Positions 42,164 to 46,039 of a stretch of 46,039 nt of DNA are shown piece after piece. The stretch comes from Echinostoma caproni (taxonomy: Eukaryota; Platyhelminthes; Trematoda; Plagiorchiida; Echinostomatidae), in the NCBI GenBank assembly GCA_900618425.1, contig UZAN01041747.1, positions 9,226 through 55,264 of the forward strand, in the 5' to 3' direction. Both the position numbers and the translations under genes were made by a program. Below the pieces are notes generated by a model. The model made no database searches and was not told the origin of the DNA. It worked only from the letters and a program-made list of their open reading frames with translations. The stretch's first letter is position 1, and each line of letters opens with the position of its first letter.

Positions 42164-42943
42164 CATTTTGTGAAAACATTACGCATCCCTACTTCCACGA
42201 ATTGAAATGATCCGGGACTAGGTTAATCGGTTTGGGTGAACTGTTGGTCGCTCCATGGAGATTTCTGAACGGTGTTTGTGCGAAAGATTGCACACTGTAT
42301 TAGCACTAGCCATGTGTGTCGCACTCAGGCACACAAGGGCGAGCCTACCTGCCCTCTTGTCTTGTCCAGCCACAGGCCAACACGTGTTCACTGGCACTCC
42401 GTTGTTTTGCATGGATGCACAAGAGTACAGTGTCAACATTATAAATTAAACTAAGCTGAACCAATTTGCGCACAAAATTTGGATGACTTTTTGCAACTGG
42501 TGACTGCTGCAAAAATACGAAAATAATATATCAAGGTACACTGATTCATAATAATACATANGATGGAACAGCTAAAGCAACATAAACTTCTTTCTTTTGA
42601 CTCAGGGTGGACTTCTATCAAATGACCGCTATCGCCTCCGTGAGTAGAGAGCCAAACAACAGCTGATAGCCAAATAGTTAACTTCTAACTGTTTTATCGC
42701 AATGACATGTTGCCTACAGAGATTCCTCACGATTTACGACAGGAGAAATTTGTCTATTCTCTTCGTGGTCGGCTGTGATCGCTAATGTTCATGTTGTACT
42801 GACCTCCAACAATATCACCATTGTTTTGGTTTTGTTTTCTTCCAAGTAACATAAGGAGAAGAAAGCTCATTTTCTTTTAAATGTGTTGTACAGTGCAATT
42901 GTTCCATTGTTTCCAATCGTCTTGTTCCTCTCACTCATGACAG

Positions 42944-43046
42944 AGTTCAATTCCCGTTTGAACCTTTTGGTGATTTGGTTGGCCAATCATCAGCGATGTG
43001 CACAACTTGAAACTCCTCAATCTGGCACGAAACTGTCTGATCACCG
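42944..43046 (+). CDS. Internal exon, unrecognised
   Basis: An excellent acceptor (cttgttcctctcactcatgacag) and a gttagt donor bound 103 nt, phase 1 in and phase 2 out. The reading is FNSRLNLLVIWLANHQRC, AQLETPQSGTKLSDH. The other two frames carry stops. No family recognised. Confidence 0.4.
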
Positions 43047-43399
43047 GTTAGTAATGTTAATAACAATTTGATCGTTTGAACTGAGAAGCCAAAACCTCAG
43101 GTTTACAGAATGGATCTCCTGGATCACAATTTCACTGCATCAGTACCCGTGCATACTGCAGTTTATGTGATCAATAATATATATATGGTCAGAAATTGCA
43201 GAATCATAGACCGAGAATTGTTGTGGTCAAATAACGCACCAAACAGAATTTTAACAATAAAACGTCAATACCTCTTTTCGACCAGGTGATGTGGAATGGC
43301 CGAACTAAGTTTTCCCCGGGTCATCGGTGATGTCATAATTCCAAAGTTCCCACTCATTGTTTTATGAAGCCAGACCGGGATGTGATTGGCTGCTTGGCA

Positions 43400-44540
43400 A
43401 CGTAGTTACCTCTTCGTTCTGCCGATGTAAATGGTCTAGCATCCACTCTTGACTTGATAGAAACAATTATTTTGGTGTGTGGATTCTTTCATGGAGGGTG
43501 TTAGCAACCGGGGAGTTTTGCAAACAATCATGGGATTAGCTTCGCGGTAGGTGAACCTAACGACCGACTTTAGGCACTCTATAATCAGCCAGCTGATGTC
43601 ATCACCTTTGAAGCTTAGTTTCAGGACCACGCTTACCTTATTGGCGCCTGTTGTCGTTTTCCGTGTACAGTTGAGTGCTTTGAGAATAACCTTATGGATA
43701 TTCGTCAGAGTGTAAAACTTTTCCAATCATGTATCATTCATTATCCAGGGTGTCTTTTGTGAAAATCTGCAGAAAACTGTTCGGACTAGATCAAGATTAT
43801 ATCTCATTGGAGCAGAACTGGTAAAATGGAGATATTGTCCAAACCAGGTATCATCTCGGTACTCCGACCTTCTGATGGATCTATTCGTTCGACCTGAAAG
43901 TTCCAGGTCCAAAAAGGTAGTGCAGTTTTGCATTTCATTGTAACACGATAACGTTAGGTTCGGATGGAGACTAGTCAAGCTTTCATGTAGTCTGTCTCAG
44001 TCTTCATTAGTATCTTAACTGACCAATATATCATACACATACTGTCGATATCGGTTCAGTTGGTCAGTGGAGGGTTCCAGTAAACTGTTCATAGCAAAAG
44101 CATTTACTTGTAGATATCGGAAGGCGAACTTCACATTAGGAATGCACAATGCTAAAGCCACACTAGCTCGACCGTTGTTAGTCCAACGTGAATATTGTTT
44201 TGTTCCATCTTCTGACGAATAATCGTGATTGGCTCCAACAGTGTGGCGTTGGTGGAAAGTGAATTAACATACATAGCAACCATTTTCTTTACTGTTTCTG
44301 CCTTTCAATAATGTGCACAACTGAAAAATTTCTTTCACATTGCATTGGAAATGGAGTATCTCATTTTTTTTAGAGTCTCTCATAACCACTTAGNNGTGAG
44401 TTACACATAGACACAATAGACCGCAATGGAATGCCTTCTTTGTGTAGCTTTGAGGAAGCGTAAGTCGGTCGTGTTTGACTTCCTCTTGAGTGTAGGTGTT
44501 TCACTGTCGATTCTAGAATCAGTCCTAATCGCAACAAACT
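43400..44540 (-). mobile_element. Penelope-like element, decayed reverse transcriptase and linker
   Basis: In minus-strand order: FRYLQVNAFAMNSLLEP (the region before the RT catalytic site; the family has (Y)(R/Q)Q.DG.AMGSPL.P), QYVYDIL at the catalytic position (44027-44041 and flanks), LTSLHPNLTLSCYNEM, TTFLDLELSGRTNRSIRR, DDTWFGQYLHFTSSAPMRYN, and then LSFKGDDISWLI of the linker. The YVDD-type motif has Tyr in place of an Asp, and several stops and frameshifts occur, so the copy is inactive. The GIY-YIG part is missing. Confidence 0.7.
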
Positions 44541-44641
44541 TTTTAGTCCGAAAATGATTTACTTTTTCAACTGGTTTTGTATCTTTGATTGTCTGATCCA
44601 CACGCTTGAGAGTATTTTTTTTCTTTATAACAAACTTTCTT

Positions 44642-45037
44642 GTGGTGATCGCAGCCTACGGGACGACGCCAACCTCGGGGCGACATGTTACAGTTTCCGG
44701 ACGACTGTGATGAGTCAAGCTTCCCGGATGATGCCAACAAGGTGCCTACCCGTTACAGCCTCAGGACAGCGAACCACAGGCCGACTGCGCTGACCAATCA
44801 CAAGCCGTACGGCCCAGACTGGAGCTGTACGACGCCAAGAATACGAACACGTATTTGGTAGATGCCTGGATAATCAATGAAATATTTTTTCTACATTTTA
44901 TTCAAACCTTATGATTTGTTCCAGTAAACGAACTGCTACGCCTGCGCTCTTTTCCTTGAGTCTCGGTTAGGTGGGATATCGTCATGTAAGTTCCTTTGTG
45001 ATTGAATGACTGCTTGACGTCCGTGATTTCTAATACA
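44642..45037 (+). repeat. LTR-like interspersed repeat, copy 3
   Basis: It matches copy 1 from gtggtgatcgcagcctacgg through accaatcacaagccgtac and cagtaaacgaactgctacgc to gacgtccgtgatttctaatac. It starts about 100 bp beyond the 5' side of the Penelope-like remnant and lacks the last block of the other copies. Confidence 0.6.
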
Positions 45038-45120
45038 ATTATCCATCACAACAATATGTGACCCGTTATCTGGGCGTAAAGCAAGCAAACTGTCATTACG
45101 TTTTAGTTCATTTAGTGCCC

Positions 45121-45256
45121 AACTTGTTGTTTGGCAGAGTTGAAGTTTCTATACGATTGTAATAAGTTCAGTAGCCTCGGTGGAATTCGAACCCACGCAT
45201 GGATACCGCCTACGCTTTGACATACGAACTTAAAACTTGCCAAACAACAATTTCAA
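45121..45256 (-). repeat. tRNA-like segment flanked by inverted repeats
   Basis: The minus strand carries a B box gggttcgaattcc (about 45187-45199) in a tRNA-like stretch. It is enclosed by imperfect inverted repeats sharing ttgttgtttggca (about 45124-45136 and 45235-45248). It is either another SINE head or a small foldback element. Confidence 0.5.
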
Positions 45257-45691
45257 CAATTAACCTTGTCTTAGAAACGCATTCGGTGGACTCCGGTCAA
45301 TTCTGAGGAAAAACTGTCGGGACATGCAGCTTGCATGTTAACCGGTGGATGCCACATGCCTCTGTAAGTTGGATGGGTAAATTCGAATGTGAAAAGATCA
45401 GTACTATCGACGTGGCCTCATAGCTCATTTAGCACCCTCAAGTGGGCTTCTGTCAGTAGTGTGTGTGACCGCACACATAGCTCAGTGTGGACGTCCTTTA
45501 TCCACTAATTTTATTTCAAATCAACCCACGGTTATCATCATTTGTTAGCTGCATGTTTGAGAAATTTTAAAAAAATGCTTCCATTTTCTCTTGTGAGTCT
45601 ATACGGTTCGAATTCCGCAGCGAAAAACAGTAATTGAGACTACATACTGATGACTTTGTTACAGACAGCCCATAACTCTGTAACTACTAAC

Positions 45692-45804
45692 CACTTGGTG
45701 ATGATCTGTAGTATTCGGAATAGAAATCGAAATCGAATAGCGCGAACTCGGTATCGGACTGAAAACCCACTGAATAGCGCAAAGCCAGGTAGAACCAAAG
45801 CGAG
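45692..45804 (-). CDS. Internal exon, unrecognised
   Basis: The acceptor ttaatagaattaactgtatccacag and donor G|gttagt bound 113 nt, phase 2 in and phase 1 out. The best frame reads SLWFYLALRYSVGFQSDTEF, ALFDFDFYSEYYRSS. All three frames are open across the exon, so the frame choice rests on composition only. Confidence 0.38.
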
Positions 45805-46039
45805 CTGTGGATACAGTTAATTCTATTAAGAAAATCATGGAAATATATATCACAGGCAACAAACAATCATTGGCCGATTCTTGAATGTCCAATCGACAAG
45901 GATATGGTTTATCTGTTTGCCAACTTGCACTCAGCCAGTCCGGATGATGCCAATTGAGACCACAGGGTTGGTCGGTTATCCGCTTCATGATTGGTTACCT
46001 GGAAACTGTACCGCGGTGCGTGCGTACTCGTTACACGAT

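Noticed and set aside
44554..44793. 79-codon open frame
   Set aside because: It lies across the start of an LTR-like repeat and is broken in the other two copies.

Overview
The window looks like a piece of draft genome from a flatworm, most likely a digenean trematode (fluke). The reasons are: genes split into short exons with GT-AG introns that range from 44 bp to over 12 kb; about 40-45% GC; decayed Penelope-like (GIY-YIG), CR1-like and Gypsy-like retroelements; several tRNA-derived SINE copies; many microsatellites; and a 589-base assembly gap. There are no bacterial features (no operons, no ribosome-binding-site-led genes). The phylum-level call is an inference from these traits, not from a species-specific marker.

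Two protein-coding genes can be put together with confidence. At the left end, 431-1673 (+) is a two-exon cytochrome b561 domain gene of the CYB561D2 type, 218 residues, with all four expected haem-ligand histidines and a SINE inside its only intron. On the minus strand a five-exon gene runs from 27964 down to 9464. It encodes a 268-residue protein with a signal peptide and a TPM domain (MOLO1-like family). All exon phases agree; its introns are about 12.7 kb, 3.1 kb, 1.8 kb and 44 bp.

The large first intron of the TPM gene holds other material: exon-like open frames on the same strand (22250-22685, 20633-20927, 16339-16469), a plus-strand exon-like frame (18438-18584), a Penelope-like remnant (about 25860-26510), SINE and other repeat copies, and the gap. 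The right half (28-46 kb) has a scatter of exon-like frames with good splice signals on both strands that I could not join into named genes. These include a cysteine-rich exon (28668-28812), a C-terminal exon (29112-29333), 34452-34672, 36462-36625, 42944-43046 and 45692-45804.

Repeats dominate the rest. Two tRNA-headed SINE families (A and B) occur three and five times. A roughly 400-bp unclassified repeat (R1) occurs four times. A roughly 420-bp LTR-like repeat occurs three times. A nearly perfect inverted duplication of about 700 bp (31386-32101 against 34992-35694) is the most striking structural feature. No CRISPR array, rRNA or functional tRNA gene was seen, and I found no clear evidence of a new multi-gene system.
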